Positions 8,357-18,794 of a stretch of DNA of 64,000 bases are shown piece after piece (position 1 is the stretch's first letter; each line of letters opens with the position of its first letter). Where the stretch lies: contig NZ_MKKE01000012.1 in the NCBI RefSeq assembly GCF_001942305.1, forward strand, positions 28,909-92,908, written 5' to 3'. Origin of the DNA: Saccharomonospora sp. CUA-673 (GTDB lineage: Bacteria > Actinomycetota > Actinomycetes > Mycobacteriales > Pseudonocardiaceae). Position numbers and translations under genes: made by a program. The notes beneath the pieces are model-generated. The model had not been told where the DNA came from. It searched no databases and saw nothing but the letters and a program-made list of their open reading frames with translations.

Positions 8357-9449
8357 CTTCGGCCGTCACCACGACGATGTCCTCGATCCGCGCACCCCAC
8401 CGGCCGGCGGTGTAGATGCCCGGCTCGACGCTGAACGCCATGCCCTCGTCGAGGCGCAGATCGTTGCCCGCCACGATGTACGGCTCCTCGTGCACGTCCA
8501 GCCCGATGCCGTGGCCCGTGCGGTGGATGAACCGGTCCCCGAAACCGGCGTCGGCGATGATGTCGCGGGCAGCCGCGTCGACCGACTCGGCGCTCGCGCC
8601 GGGCCGCACCGCGTCCACCGCCGCCTGCTGGGCGCGCTGCAACACCGCGTACGTCTCGGCCACGTCCGCGCCGGCAGGCTCGCCGACGGCGTAGGTGCGC
8701 GTGCAGTCCGAGTTGTAGCCGTCCGGGATCGGACCGCCGATGTCGACGACCACCACGTCGCCCGCCTCGATCACTCGGTCGGACACGTCGTGGTGCGGAC
8801 TCGCACCGTTGGGCCCCGAACCGACGATGACGAACTCGGCCGACACGTGGCCCTCCTCGACGATGGCCGCCGTGATGTCGGCGCCCACCTCGGCCTCCGT
8901 GCGGCCCGGCCGCAGCCACTCGCCCATGCGCGCGTGCACGCGGTCGATCGCGGCACCCGCCTTGCGTAGCGCGTCGATCTCGGCGGCGTCCTTGCGCATC
9001 CGCAGCTCGCGCAGCACCGGCCCGGCCAGGACCTGCTCGGCCCCCGGCACAGCGCCACGAACGCCCAGGACGTGCAGCGCGGCCATCATGTCGCTCACCG
9101 CCACCCGGCCGGCCGCGCCGACACGGTCGGCGACCAGCCGGTACGGGTCGTCGCCGTCCACCCAGGTGATCACGTCGATGCCGAGCTCGTCGGTCGGCAC
9201 GTCCGCATAGCCCGGCAGCTCCAGCTTCGGCACCACCAGCGCGGGCGGCGCGTCACCGGCGGGCACGACGAGCGTCGTCAACCGTTCGAACGAGCCGCCG
9301 GCCTGCCCCACCAGATAACGCAGGTCCGAACCGGGCGCGATGAGCAGCGCGTCGGTGCCGGCGTCGGCGGCGGCCTTGCCGGCCCGCTCGAGACGGGACC
9401 GCAGCGTGGCGGGTTCGGGCGCGGGACTGTGCAGCGATCGACGGGCCAT
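8304..9449 (-). CDS. M24-family Xaa-Pro peptidase (pita-bread metallopeptidase)
   Basis: A 381-residue cytoplasmic dipeptidase/aminopeptidase. The N-terminal creatinase-like domain (about 1-150) precedes the catalytic domain, whose five dinuclear-metal ligands are visible in order: Asp in VVVDIGG, Asp in NSDCTRT, His in TGHGIGLDVHE, Glu in SVEPGIY and Glu in ARIEDIV. Such enzymes cut peptide bonds next to proline and use Mn2+ or Co2+. Overlaps the start of the Lrp regulator gene. The exact specificity (PepQ-like dipeptidase or aminopeptidase) is not settled by sequence. Confidence 0.87.
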   Translation of the reverse strand: MARRSLHSPAPEPATLRSRLERAGKAAADAGTDALLIAPGSDLRYLVGQAGGSFERLTTLVVPAGDAPPALVVPKLELPGYADVPTDELGIDVITWVDGDDPYRLVADRVGAAGRVAVSDMMAALHVLGVRGAVPGAEQVLAGPVLRELRMRKDAAEIDALRKAGAAIDRVHARMGEWLRPGRTEAEVGADITAAIVEEGHVSAEFVIVGSGPNGASPHHDVSDRVIEAGDVVVVDIGGPIPDGYNSDCTRTYAVGEPAGADVAETYAVLQRAQQAAVDAVRPGASAESVDAAARDIIADAGFGDRFIHRTGHGIGLDVHEEPYIVAGNDLRLDEGMAFSVEPGIYTAGRWGARIEDIVVVTAEGAEPVNARPHELVVLDA

Positions 9450-9497
9450 GCGCCCAACCCTACTGGGCCACGCGCCTTTCTCCGGGGACCGGCTCGC

Positions 9498-11483
9498 TCA
9501 GTTGCCCTGGCCGACCGACAGGTTCGCCGGCAGCGGCGGCATCGGGCAGTGCAGCATGGCGCAGACCGTGCGCAGCAGTTCCGATTCGGCGACCGTGAGG
9601 GCGCCGTCGTCGGCGACCACGGTGACGAGCGCTTCGACCAACGTCTGCGTGTCCCGGCCGGACAAGCCGTCGAGCACGGGCCACGCCTGGTCGAGCACCT
9701 GCGGTCCCTGCGGCGGCGGCGCGAACGGCAACGACACGCCGGGCAGCACCCGCTGCAGGCCGGCCTGGAAGGCGCGTTCGCTCGCGGCCGGGCCGGAGCC
9801 GCCGGCGGCGGCGAGCACGGCCAACACGGTCGCGACCGACTGCTGCGCCGACGACAGCGTGCTCCGGCGGCGTTTCCACGGCGGCTGCTGGTGCACCGCC
9901 TCGTGCAGTTCGCGGCCGAGCAGTGCGGCGAAGCAGTACTCGAACACGCTGGTGCGCCCGTCCGCGGCGGCGAGGGCGCCGACGGTGTCCCGGAGCGCGT
10001 CGATGGCCTGCGGCGGACGCTGCCGCAACGCGGGGAAGGCCACCTCGGCCAGCGGCAGGCGCAGCGACGGATCGAGCTGGCTCAGCGCTCCCGCGTCGGT
10101 CCAGGCCGCGCCGGCGAGCGGCGCACCCCAGCGGGAGGCGATCAGCTGGTACTGGTTGCCCCGAACCTCGGGGTGGTTCGACAGCAACAGGCCGAACATG
10201 AGGGGCACGGCCGCCTCGGGGCTGTGCGCGCGGTCGAGGAACGCCTGGGGAATGCGGGCCAGTACGGACGCGCCCTGGTCCTGCGCGGAGCGCTGACCAC
10301 CCTGTCCGTCGGAACCGCCGATCATGCCGACGGTGCCCGCGACGGCCGACACGTGCGCCGCGGCCACGTTCCCGGCCGCCCCTGGCTGTTCCTGCGGCGG
10401 AGGGGGCGGGCTGCCCGCCGGCGCCAGTCCGAGCGCGGCGTCCTCGTGCAGACCCGACGGCGGCTGCTGCGACCACTTCTGGCTCAACGCGCGGAGTTCG
10501 TTCGGGTCGAACGAGGGGTCGAGCGCGCGGATGCGCTCGGGCAGCGGCGGATGGGTGGCCAGCATCGACCGGCGCTTGCCGCCCTCGCCGAAGAGCATGT
10601 GGCTGACGTCGTCGGTCTTGCCGGCCCGCAGCTGCGAACCGGTGGGCAGGCCGCCGATCTTCTTCAGCGCACCCGCAAGCCCCTCGGTCTGCCGGGTGAA
10701 CTGCACGGCGGAGGCGTCGGCGAGATACTCGCGCTGCCGCGACACCGCCGCCTTGATGACCCGGCCGGCGAACACGCCGATGAAGCCGACGACCATCGCC
10801 ACGAGACCGATCATCACCAGCGGCGCGGCGCCACCGCCGCCACCGCGGTTGGAGCTGCCCCCGCTCCTGCCGCCCGAACCGAGCATCACCCGGCCCACGA
10901 CCGCCAGGCCGACGAGGCCGGCCAGCACGCCGATCAGCTTCATGTTCAGGCGCATGTCGCCGTTGACGACGTGGCTGAACTCGTGGGCGATGACGCCCTG
11001 CAGCTCGTCGCGGTTGAGCCGGTCGAGCGCGCCCTTCGTCACGGCGACCGCGGCGTTGGCCGGGGACCAGCCCGCGGCGAACGCGTTGATGCCCTGTTCG
11101 TGCGGCATGACGTACAGCTCCGGAACCGGCGTGCCGGAGCTGATGGCGATCTCCTCGACGACGTTGCGCAGCCGCCGCAGGTCCGGATCGCCGGTGTCCT
11201 GCGGCACCGGGACCGCGCCCATGCTGCGGGCGACCTTCCCGCCGCCGTGCCGCCGCAGCATCAACGTCCGCACGATCGACGTGCCGCCGATGATCAGCAG
11301 CATCACGGTGCTCGACATCAGCAGCGCCCCGATGAGCGTCTCGGCCGGCTGCTGGTGCAGGCCGGTGAAGAAGACCACCGCGACGTTGACGACGGCGATC
11401 ACGGCGATCACGGCCACGATGAACAACACGATCAGGCGGGCCGAGGCCTTGCGGACGTCGTCCTGTCGTTCGAAGAAGTTCAT
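9498..11483 (-). CDS. M48-family zinc metalloprotease with long C-terminal extension
   Basis: A 661-residue membrane protease. Two N-terminal transmembrane helices (about 17-40 and 50-70) precede an M48 domain with HEFSH at about 167-171 and the downstream Glu ligand in the YLADASAVQF stretch. Two more helices fall between these (about 180-200 and 225-250). The protein then runs far past the HtpX length (about 290 residues), ending in a helical region resembling a TerB-like domain (VTVVADDGALTVAESELLRTV). It sits 50 bp downstream of lemA; M48-LemA pairs are recurrent in bacteria, and the two probably act together at the membrane. The targets are unknown. Confidence 0.82.
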   Translation of the reverse strand: MNFFERQDDVRKASARLIVLFIVAVIAVIAVVNVAVVFFTGLHQQPAETLIGALLMSSTVMLLIIGGTSIVRTLMLRRHGGGKVARSMGAVPVPQDTGDPDLRRLRNVVEEIAISSGTPVPELYVMPHEQGINAFAAGWSPANAAVAVTKGALDRLNRDELQGVIAHEFSHVVNGDMRLNMKLIGVLAGLVGLAVVGRVMLGSGGRSGGSSNRGGGGGAAPLVMIGLVAMVVGFIGVFAGRVIKAAVSRQREYLADASAVQFTRQTEGLAGALKKIGGLPTGSQLRAGKTDDVSHMLFGEGGKRRSMLATHPPLPERIRALDPSFDPNELRALSQKWSQQPPSGLHEDAALGLAPAGSPPPPPQEQPGAAGNVAAAHVSAVAGTVGMIGGSDGQGGQRSAQDQGASVLARIPQAFLDRAHSPEAAVPLMFGLLLSNHPEVRGNQYQLIASRWGAPLAGAAWTDAGALSQLDPSLRLPLAEVAFPALRQRPPQAIDALRDTVGALAAADGRTSVFEYCFAALLGRELHEAVHQQPPWKRRRSTLSSAQQSVATVLAVLAAAGGSGPAASERAFQAGLQRVLPGVSLPFAPPPQGPQVLDQAWPVLDGLSGRDTQTLVEALVTVVADDGALTVAESELLRTVCAMLHCPMPPLPANLSVGQGN

Positions 11484-11533
11484 GCTCGTCGTTCACGTCC
11501 CCCGCGTCACGGTGTGCGTCTCGCTCCCCTGGA

Positions 11534-12136
11534 TCAGAAGTTGATCTGCGGCGCCTGTCGGGCCTCGGGCGAGTCGATCTCCAGCAGCGCGGCGCCCTGG
11601 AAGCCGAACATCCCGGCGAGGATGTTGGTCGGGAACGTCTCGCGCTTGTTGTTGTAGGCCATGACGCTGTCGTTGTAGCCCTGGCGCGCGAACGCGACCC
11701 GGTTCTCCGTGGAGGTCAGCTCCTCGGACAGCTGCATCATGTTCTGGTTGGCCTTCAGGTCCGGGTAGGCCTCGGACAGGGCGAACAGCCGGCCCAGGCT
11801 CTGCGTCAGCGCCGTCTCGGCCCCACCCAGCTGCTGCATCGCGCCCGGGTCGCCCGGGTTCTGCCGCGCGGCCTGCTGGGCCTGCACCGCACCGCCGCGC
11901 GCGGCCACCACGGACTCGAGGGCCTCCCGCTCGTGCTGCATGTAGCCCTTCGCCGTCTCGACCAGGTTCGGGATCAGGTCGTGCCGGCGGGTGAGCTGCA
12001 CGTCGATCTGGGCGAACATGTTGCGGTAGTGGTTGCGCCGCTTGACCAGCGCGTTGTAGCCCGTGATCAGCCAGATGACCAGCACGGCCACGATGACGAC
12101 CGCGATCACGATCGCCACGATCAGTCCGGTACTCAT
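11534..12136 (-). CDS. lemA: LemA family protein
   Basis: A 200-residue protein with one N-terminal transmembrane helix (about 4-26) and a long helical-bundle domain with the LemA hallmarks YNALVKRRN, IDVQLTRRHDLIPNLVETAKGY and YNNKRETFPTNILAG. LemA proteins are membrane-anchored with unclear molecular function; they often accompany M48 proteases, as here. Start ATG 12136 has GGGGAGGAAA about 8 nt upstream. Probably first gene of an operon with the M48 protease. Confidence 0.9.
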   Translation of the reverse strand: MSTGLIVAIVIAVVIVAVLVIWLITGYNALVKRRNHYRNMFAQIDVQLTRRHDLIPNLVETAKGYMQHEREALESVVAARGGAVQAQQAARQNPGDPGAMQQLGGAETALTQSLGRLFALSEAYPDLKANQNMMQLSEELTSTENRVAFARQGYNDSVMAYNNKRETFPTNILAGMFGFQGAALLEIDSPEARQAPQINF

Positions 12137-12274
12137 GACGGTGTTTCCTCCCCTTTGATCTCGACGTGCGTCCGCAGACTATCCGGAGGTCCCGGACGGG
12201 GCAGCCATTTGGACAAACTTCGCGTCGGCGTGTGGCGCAACCTACCGGGAGCCGACCGTGCGAGGCTGGTGCCC

Positions 12275-13234
12275 GTGAGTCGAGCTACCGAGGGTCCCGT
12301 CGCGCTGCTGGACGCGGCGAGTCTGTATTTCCGGTCGTACTTCGCCCTGCCCGAGTCGATGAAAGCCCCCGACGGCACGCCCGTCAACGCGGTGCGCGGG
12401 TTCGCCGACACGGTGGCGCGCATCCTCACCGACCGCAGGCCCGCCCGGCTCGTGGCCTGCCTCGACGCCGACTGGCGGCCGCAGTTCCGCGTCGACGCGC
12501 TGCCGAGCTACAAGGCGCACCGCGTCGCGGCCGAGGTCGAGCAGGGCGCCGACGTCGAGGAGGTGCCCGACACGCTCACCCCGCAGGTGCCGATCATCCT
12601 CGAGCTGCTGGAGGCCGCGGGCCTGGCGACGGCCGAGGCCGCCGGGTTCGAGGCCGACGACGTCATCGGCACGCTAGCCGCGCGGGAGGCCGCCGCCCCG
12701 GTCGAGGTGATCACCGGCGACCGCGACCTGTTCCAGCTCGTGCGCCGCGAACCGACGCCCACGTCCGTCATCTACGTCGGCAAGGGCTGGGCCAAGGCCG
12801 AGGTCCTGGGCCCCGACGAGGTCGCGGCGAAGTACGGCGTGCCGGCCGAACGGGCGGGCGCGGCCTACGCGGACATGTCCATGTTGCGCGGCGACCCGTC
12901 CGACGGACTGCCCGGCGTCGCCGGTATCGGCGAGAAGACCGCCGCGAAGCTGATCACCCAGTTCGGCTCGTTCGAGGCCCTCCTCGAGGCGTCCCGGAAG
13001 GAGAGCCCCGACCTGCCGGTCAAGACCCGCGCGCGGCTCAACGAGGCAGCCGAGTACCTGGCCGCGGCGCCGACCGTCGTGCGGGTGGCGGCCGACGCGC
13101 CCGTCGAGATGTCCGGCGGCGACGCCGTACCCGCCGGTGCGGTGGACGAGAACCGTGTGCGGGAGCTGGCCGAACGATGGAACCTGGGCGGTTCGGCCGG
13201 CCGGCTGCTCGACGCGCTCGCCGCGCACGGCTGA
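12275..13234 (+). CDS. 5'-3' exonuclease (FEN/PolI-type)
   Basis: A free-standing homolog of the N-terminal 5'-3' exonuclease domain of DNA polymerase I. Acidic metal-binding motifs are seen in LLDAASLYF, ACLDADWRP, GFEADDVIGTLA and ITGDRDLF, followed by the H3TH DNA-binding segment DGLPGVAGIGEKTAAKLI. It would remove RNA primers or flap structures. At 319 residues it matches stand-alone actinobacterial members. Start GTG 12275 is chosen because it lies just before the conserved domain; GTG 12269 is an in-frame alternative, and the long frame running back to 11933 is antisense to lemA and not real. Confidence 0.87.
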   Translation: MSRATEGPVALLDAASLYFRSYFALPESMKAPDGTPVNAVRGFADTVARILTDRRPARLVACLDADWRPQFRVDALPSYKAHRVAAEVEQGADVEEVPDTLTPQVPIILELLEAAGLATAEAAGFEADDVIGTLAAREAAAPVEVITGDRDLFQLVRREPTPTSVIYVGKGWAKAEVLGPDEVAAKYGVPAERAGAAYADMSMLRGDPSDGLPGVAGIGEKTAAKLITQFGSFEALLEASRKESPDLPVKTRARLNEAAEYLAAAPTVVRVAADAPVEMSGGDAVPAGAVDENRVRELAERWNLGGSAGRLLDALAAHG

Positions 13235-13262
13235 GCCACCGAGACACGCCGGCTCGCCGGGG

Positions 13263-13664
13263 TCACTGGAGGGCGCCGACCTCGTAGCTGCCGTCCTCGC
13301 CGGTGACCGTGATCGTGACCTTGCGCTGCTCCCCGGCGACCTCGACGTAGCAGGCGAACGTGCTCTCCACCTCGACCGGCCGGTTCCCCGGACATGACAC
13401 GGCGCCCACATCGTCCAGGCGGTAGTGCTCGACGAGGACGTTGTGCACGTCGTCGTTCATCCGGTCGACGTCGAACATGCGCACCGTCTCGGTCGGTGTC
13501 GTCACCGGCGAGGGCGCCGACGCCATGGTCGGCGTGTCGGACGTCGTCGGGGTTGCCGGGTCCGACGAACCCGGCTCCTGCGTGTGCTCACCGTCCGGGC
13601 CGCACCCGGCGACCAGGATCGAACCGGCGATTCCCACGATCGCCGCCACCAGACGTCTCCCCAC
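13263..13664 (-). CDS. DUF4333 lipoprotein
   Basis: A 133-residue secreted protein with a lipoprotein signal ending in the lipobox VAGC (Cys about 21), a Thr/Pro/Ser-rich linker (about 30-60) and a C-terminal DUF4333 domain containing the paired cysteines of VSCPGNRP and TFACYVEV. DUF4333 occurs in actinobacterial envelope proteins of unknown function. A longer paralog with a cytoplasmic Pro/Gln-rich part lies at 14974-15729. Confidence 0.83.
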   Translation of the reverse strand: MGRRLVAAIVGIAGSILVAGCGPDGEHTQEPGSSDPATPTTSDTPTMASAPSPVTTPTETVRMFDVDRMNDDVHNVLVEHYRLDDVGAVSCPGNRPVEVESTFACYVEVAGEQRKVTITVTGEDGSYEVGALQ

Positions 13665-13696
13665 GGCCCCTCACCTCGGCGTTGATCTTCCGCGAG

Positions 13697-14899
13697 CTAG
13701 AAGAACGTACCGCACCATGGGGCCTCCGCGGTCGCGAAGAGCCGGTCGGATCGCTCGGCCGAACGGTCGGTGAGCGCCTGGGCACGACCCGTGGCGACCA
13801 GCTGCGACGCGTCCGCGCACCGAGGTACACCGTCGCGAGCGCGTCGACGTCCAGCCGCAGGTCCGGCGCCCGGTCGGTGCGCGTCACGCCGTCGGGGCCG
13901 ACCGAGTAGGTGCCGGTGTTGGCGGGCAGGAACGGGTCGGTCACCTCGCCACGAGCTGCTCGTCGCCGTAGGTGCGTGCGGCCAGCGCCGCGGGCACGTC
14001 GATCAGGCGCAGCCACAGGTCGTCGCCCAGGTCGGTGGTCGACACCGCCCGCGGATCGGTGAGCAGCAGGTCGAGCGGTTCGTCGACGGGTCGCAGCGCC
14101 GCCTCGATCGTGTCGACCAGATCGACCGACAGCAGGTACCGCCAGAGTCCCGCGGCCGCGGCGGTGTTCGCGGTGTGGAGGTCGACGACGGTCAGCTTCG
14201 CCTGGTCGCCCTTGGTGCGCTCGACCGTGTAGACGGCGAATCCGTCGATCCCGTCGGGCCCCTCGTGGGTCACGCCCTGCGGCCGCGTCGCCGACGGTCT
14301 GGTCAGATGCGAGCGCATCATGCCCCACCACGCGTCCGGCCGGGCCAGCATCCCCGGCCGGGTGGCCGCCCGCGGATACACCTCGGGGACGCGGCCGATC
14401 AGGCCGTCCAGGTCGTGGAGTTCGACGCGTCCCCCGGCGGGGGCGTCGTCGCGCACGCGGGCACGGGCGCGCTGGATCCTCAGGTCGCGGCCGAGGGTGG
14501 CGGCGCCGTAGCCGAACCGGCCGTAGATCGCCGCCTCCGTGGCGTGCAGTCCGGCGGCCACGGCCCCGCGTTCGGCCAGGTCGGTCAGCTGGGCCCGCAT
14601 CAACGTGCTCAGCACGCCGCGGCGGGTGCGGTCGGCGCGCACACCGACATGCGTGACCGCGCCCAACGACACGTCGGCGCCGCCGGGCACCGTCAGGGCC
14701 GAGTCCCACGCCCACGCGGTCCCGATCAGGCGCCGGAGTCGCCGTCCCACACGCCGTGCCGGCGCCCGGTTCGGTTGACCTCGCTCGAGCCCTGCCATTC
14801 CTCGTCGGCCAGGGGCGGGACGTGTAGCGCCGAGCGGAACAGGTCCACCGCGCCGCGGATATCCGGCTCGGCCACGAGGCCCACGTCGTGATCGGTCAT
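13697..14899 (-). pseudogene. Eis-like N-acetyltransferase, frame broken three times
   Basis: Read across frames this is a full-length Eis-family acetyltransferase. It starts at ATG 14899 (MTDHDVGLVAEPDIRGAV), continues with the acetyl-CoA loop VGVRADRTRRGVLSTLM, the second GNAT-like domain, and an SCP2-like end finishing APWCGTFF. In this family the C-terminal carboxylate acts in catalysis. The frame is lost at about 14731, 13945 and 13828; each break is repaired by adding one G or C (for example GCC|CTGATC). The longest intact piece is 13941-14798. Three losses of the same kind suggest sequence error, or otherwise a decayed gene. Substrates in the family include aminoglycosides and lysine side chains. 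Confidence 0.75.
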
Positions 14900-14973
14900 G
14901 TCACCGATCCTTTCGGACGCGGGCGCGGGCCCGCCACCGGATTACGCCGCACGGGTAGGGCGGGCGGAGCCGA

Positions 14974-15729
14974 TCACTCGAGGCGGCCGACCTGGTAGCG
15001 CGCGTCCTCACTCTGGACCGTGATCGTGACCTGCTGTTCCTCGCCGCCGACCGCCACGGTGCAGGTGAACGTCTCGTCGACGGTCACCGGCTGGTCCTCG
15101 GGGCAGGACACGCTCTCGATGCCCTCGACGCCGTAGTTCTCGGTCAGTACCCGCTCGACGTCGCGGTTCATCGCCTCGGCGTCGAACACCTTCTGCACGA
15201 GCAGACCGGGAACCCAGAACAGCACCACCGCGAGCACGGCGATGACGATCGCCGCGCCACCGAGGCCGAACCACAGGCCCTTGCCGGACTTCTTCTTCGG
15301 CGGCTGCGGGGGCGCCGCGCCCATGCCCGGGGGCGGGCCGAACTGCCCCTGCCCGGGCGGGTAACCGCCGGGCGGCGTCCCGGGCTGGGTGTAGGTGCCC
15401 GTGCCCGGGTAGGTGCCCTGCGGAGGCATGCCGGGCTGCGTGTACCCCGGCTGCCCCGGCTGCTGCGGAGGCTGCTGCTGGCCCGGTTGCCCGGGCTGAG
15501 GCTGTCCCGGCGGGGGCTGCTGCGGATACCCGGGCGACGGACCGTAGCCCGGCTGCGGGTAGCCGGGCTGCCCACCCGGTTGCTGCGGAGGCTGCTGCTG
15601 GGGCGGTTGTCCCGGCTGCTGGGGTGGCGGGCCGTAGCCCGGCTGGCGCGGGAAGCTGCCGGAAGGCGTGCCCTGAGGAGGTTGTTGCCCCCATTGCTGC
15701 GGGTCATTGCCCCCGTACGGCGTGCTCAT
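14974..15729 (-). CDS. Pro/Gln/Gly-rich membrane protein with DUF4333 domain
   Basis: A 251-residue protein: an N-terminal cytoplasmic region of about 150 residues made of Pro, Gly, Gln and Tyr repeats ([14 protein letters not shown]), one transmembrane helix ([20 protein letters not shown]), and an extracytoplasmic DUF4333 domain with two conserved cysteines ([15 protein letters not shown]). Start ATG 15729; a longer frame to 15813 lacks support. Topology and disordered N-terminus resemble the protein at 42664-43443. Function unknown. Confidence 0.85.
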   Translation of the reverse strand: MSTPYGGNDPQQWGQQPPQGTPSGSFPRQPGYGPPPQQPGQPPQQQPPQQPGGQPGYPQPGYGPSPGYPQQPPPGQPQPGQPGQQQPPQQPGQPGYTQPGMPPQGTYPGTGTYTQPGTPPGGYPPGQGQFGPPPGMGAAPPQPPKKKSGKGLWFGLGGAAIVIAVLAVVLFWVPGLLVQKVFDAEAMNRDVERVLTENYGVEGIESVSCPEDQPVTVDETFTCTVAVGGEEQQVTITVQSEDARYQVGRLE

Positions 15730-15857
15730 GGTCGGTGCCTCCGCCACTGTCGTGTCTCGACTCGTCGTTCGCGTTGTGCGCGATCCAACCACAACACTGT
15801 GACCGATCGTCACGGGTCCTTGTTTACCGTCCGATTCGCCGGGGTCACAGCCGGGAG

Positions 15858-18643
15858 TCAGATCTCGCCGGCCGCGACCACGCCGCGGCGCAGGGAACGT
15901 GCCGCCTTCGCGGCCACGCCGCCGACGGAGTGTTCCTTACCGAGTACGTCCTTGAGCTGGTCGAGCAGGTCGATCACCTGGCGTGCCCAGCGCACGAAGT
16001 CGCCCGCCGTGAGCTCCTGCCCGTTCGCCTCGGACGTGGTGAGCACCTTCTCCAGCGACTCCCCGCGGGCCCACCGGTACACCGGCCAGGCGAAACCGGC
16101 GTCCGGTTCGCGGGTCCGGTCGAGCCGGTGCCTGCGCTCGTCCTCGGTGAGCTCGCTCCAGATCGTCACCGTGTCCTGCCAGGCCTTGGGCACGGCGCCC
16201 TGCGGCAGTTTCGGCTCGGCCATGGCGTCCCGGCGCGCCTCGTACACCAGCGTGGACACGACGGCGGCCAGTTCGGGTGCGGACAGGCCGTGCCAGACGT
16301 TCCTGCGCACGCATTCGGCGGCGAGCAGGTCCGATTCGCTGTAGAGCCGGGCCAGCAGCATCCCGTCCTCGGTCACCCGGACCTCGTCGGCGCCGTCACC
16401 GCTGCCGGCCTCCTCGAGGTAGCCGCGTTCGGCCAGCAAGCCGCAGATGCGGTCGAACGAGCGGGCCAGCGAATGGGTGGTCGCGGCGACCCTGCGTTCG
16501 AGCTGGCTGGTCTCGGCAGCCAACCGTTGGTGTCGTTCCACCCAGCGCAGGCTGGCCTCGCGGTCGGCAAGGCCGTGCACCGGGTGGCGGCGCAGCTCCT
16601 GGCGCAGCTCGAGCAGGTCCGGATCGTCGTTGGAGTCGGCCCGCCGGCGCTGCCCGGAGGGCTTCGCGATACCCGCGTTGCGCAGCGACGAGGCGATGTC
16701 GCGCCGCACCTTCGGCGAGCGCAGCTCGACGTGCTTGGGCAGTTTGACGCGGCCGAGCGCCTCGACGGGCGAGGTGAAGTCGGCCGCCGACAGCGGACCG
16801 GACCACCGGTCCTCGGTGACCACGACCGGCCGCGGCTCCCGCAACGGGTCCAGACCCGGGTCGACCACGACCGCCAGCCCGGAGCGGCGCCCCGAGGGCA
16901 CGAGGATGACGTCGCCCTTGCGCAACTTCTCCAACGACCGGGCCGCCTCGGCCTTGCGGTGCTGGCTGTTCTGCTTGGCGAGGTACTTCTCGCGGTCGGA
17001 GATCTTCTTGCGCAGCTCGACGTACGAGGACAGCTCCTCGAAGTCGCCGGATGCGGCATCGGCGTAGCGGCGAGGGCCTCCTTGTTGCGTTCGATCTTCT
17101 TGGCCGTGCCCACGACCGCGCGGTCGGCCTGGAACTGGGCGAACGACTGCTCCAACAGCTCGCGTGCCTGCGCGGCGCCGAACTGGCCGACAAGGTTGAT
17201 GGCCATGTTGTAGCCGGGCCGGAACGAGGACTTCAGCGGATACGTGCGGGTCGAGGCCAGGCCGCCCACGTGCCGCGGGTCGACGCCCGGCTGCCAGAGC
17301 ACGACGGCGTGCCCCTCGACGTCGATGCCGCGCCGCCCGGCCCGGCCGGTCAGCTGCGTGTACTCCCCCGGCGTGAGGTCGACGTGCGCCTCGCCGTTGT
17401 ACTTGACGAGCCGTTCCAGCACGACGGTGCGCGCGGGCATGTTGATGCCGAGCGCAAGCGTCTCGGTCGCGAACACGACCTTGACCAGGCCGCGGACGAA
17501 CAGCTCCTCGACGGTCTCCTTGAACGCCGGCAGCAGGCCCGCGTGGTGCGCGGCGACGCCGTGTTCGAGGCCCTCGCGCCACTCCCAGTAGCCGAGCACG
17601 CCGAGATCGGATTCGGGCAGGTCGGCGGTGCGTTCGTCGACGATCTGCCGGACCTCGGCGATCTCGTCGGGATTGTTCAGCCGCACCCCGGCGTGCAGGC
17701 ACTGACCGACGGCGGCGTCGCAGCCGGCGCGGGAGAAGATGAACGTGATGGCCGGCAGCAGGCCCGCACGGTCGAGCCGGTCGACGACGTCCACGCGCGA
17801 GGGCGGCCGGAACTTCGGCAGCCGCGGTTTGCCCCGGTCCCGACGTCCGCGCTGGCCCCGGTTGTTGCCGAACGCGGGCGGCGCGTGCATCCGCGCGACC
17901 TCCTCGACACGGCGCAGCAGCTGCCGGTTGATCTTGGGTTCGTCGCCGTGCCCGTCCCCGACGAACAGGTCCATCAGCCGGTTGCCGACCATCATGTGCT
18001 GCCACAGCGGCACCGGACGGTGCTCGTCGACGACGACGGTGGTGTCGCCGCGCACCGTGACCAGCCATTCGCCGAACTCCTCGGCGTTGCTGACCGTGGC
18101 CGACAGACCGGCGACCCGCACGTACTCGGGCAGGTGGAGGATGACCTCCTCCCACACCGCGCCGCGGAACCGGTCGGCGAGGTAGTGGATCTCGTCCATC
18201 ACGACGTAACCGAGCTCGTCGATCGTGTCCGAACCCGCGTACAGCATGTTGCGCAGGACCTCGGTGGTCATCACGACGATCGGGGCGTTGCCGTTGATCG
18301 CGGTGTCGCCCGTCAGCAGGCCCACGACGTCGGAGCCGTGCCGCTCCACCAGGTCGGTGTACTTCTGGTTCGACAGCGCCTTGATGGGCGTCGTGTAGAA
18401 GCACTTGCGGCCCTCGGCCAGGGCCAGGTGCACGGCGAACTCGCCGACGACGGTCTTGCCCGCCCCGGTCGGGGCGCACACGAGCACGCCGTGCCCGTCC
18501 TCGAGCGCCTCACAGCCGCGCACCTGGAAATCGTCGAACTCGAACGCGAGGTCGGCGGCGAACCGGGCGAGCTGCGGGTAGTCGCTGCGCCGCCGGGCCG
18601 CGGCGTACGCCTCGGCCGGGCTGGGAGAGGCGGAAGGATCCAC
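15858..18643 (-). CDS. helY: HelY-type Ski2-like DEAD/DExH helicase (frame broken once)
   Basis: ATP-dependent superfamily 2 helicase of the Ski2/Mtr4 class. The first part carries Walker A APTGAGKT, motif II DEIH, motif III SATVSN and motif [12 protein letters not shown]; the second part is the helical DSHCT-like C-terminal region ending [13 protein letters not shown] 18643 is the start. At about 17067 the frame shifts: adding one C to CTCGCCGCTACG restores an unbroken protein of about 928 residues. Since helY is conserved, the break is probably a sequencing indel. As in M. tuberculosis it lies near tatC, tatA and pafBC. The likely role is RNA or DNA unwinding; the exact substrate is not established. 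Confidence 0.85.
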
Positions 18644-18794
18644 GTCGTCAGGGTTTCACATCGGCGGTCCCGCGCGCATGAGGTTCGGGTGTGGTTCGGC
18701 ACGTGTTGCGCACGGGCCCCCGTTGTTGCCGTGGTTGCCGATGTTGCCGTGTTCCGGCCGGCGGTGTCGGTGGTGGCGGCTACCGTGCCGGGTT

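Noticed and set aside
9072..11657. An 861-codon plus-strand open frame opposite the M24/M48 genes
   Set aside because: It is the antisense of well-supported protease genes; its Arg/His/Gly-rich translation has no domain or start site. Similar long antisense frames at 17051-19390, 19333-21387 and 52503-55247 were dropped for the same reason.
13697..14899. Programmed frameshifting in the Eis-like and other broken genes
   Set aside because: The breaks lie at different G/C contexts without slippery heptamers or stimulatory structures, and several fall in one gene; indel error fits better.
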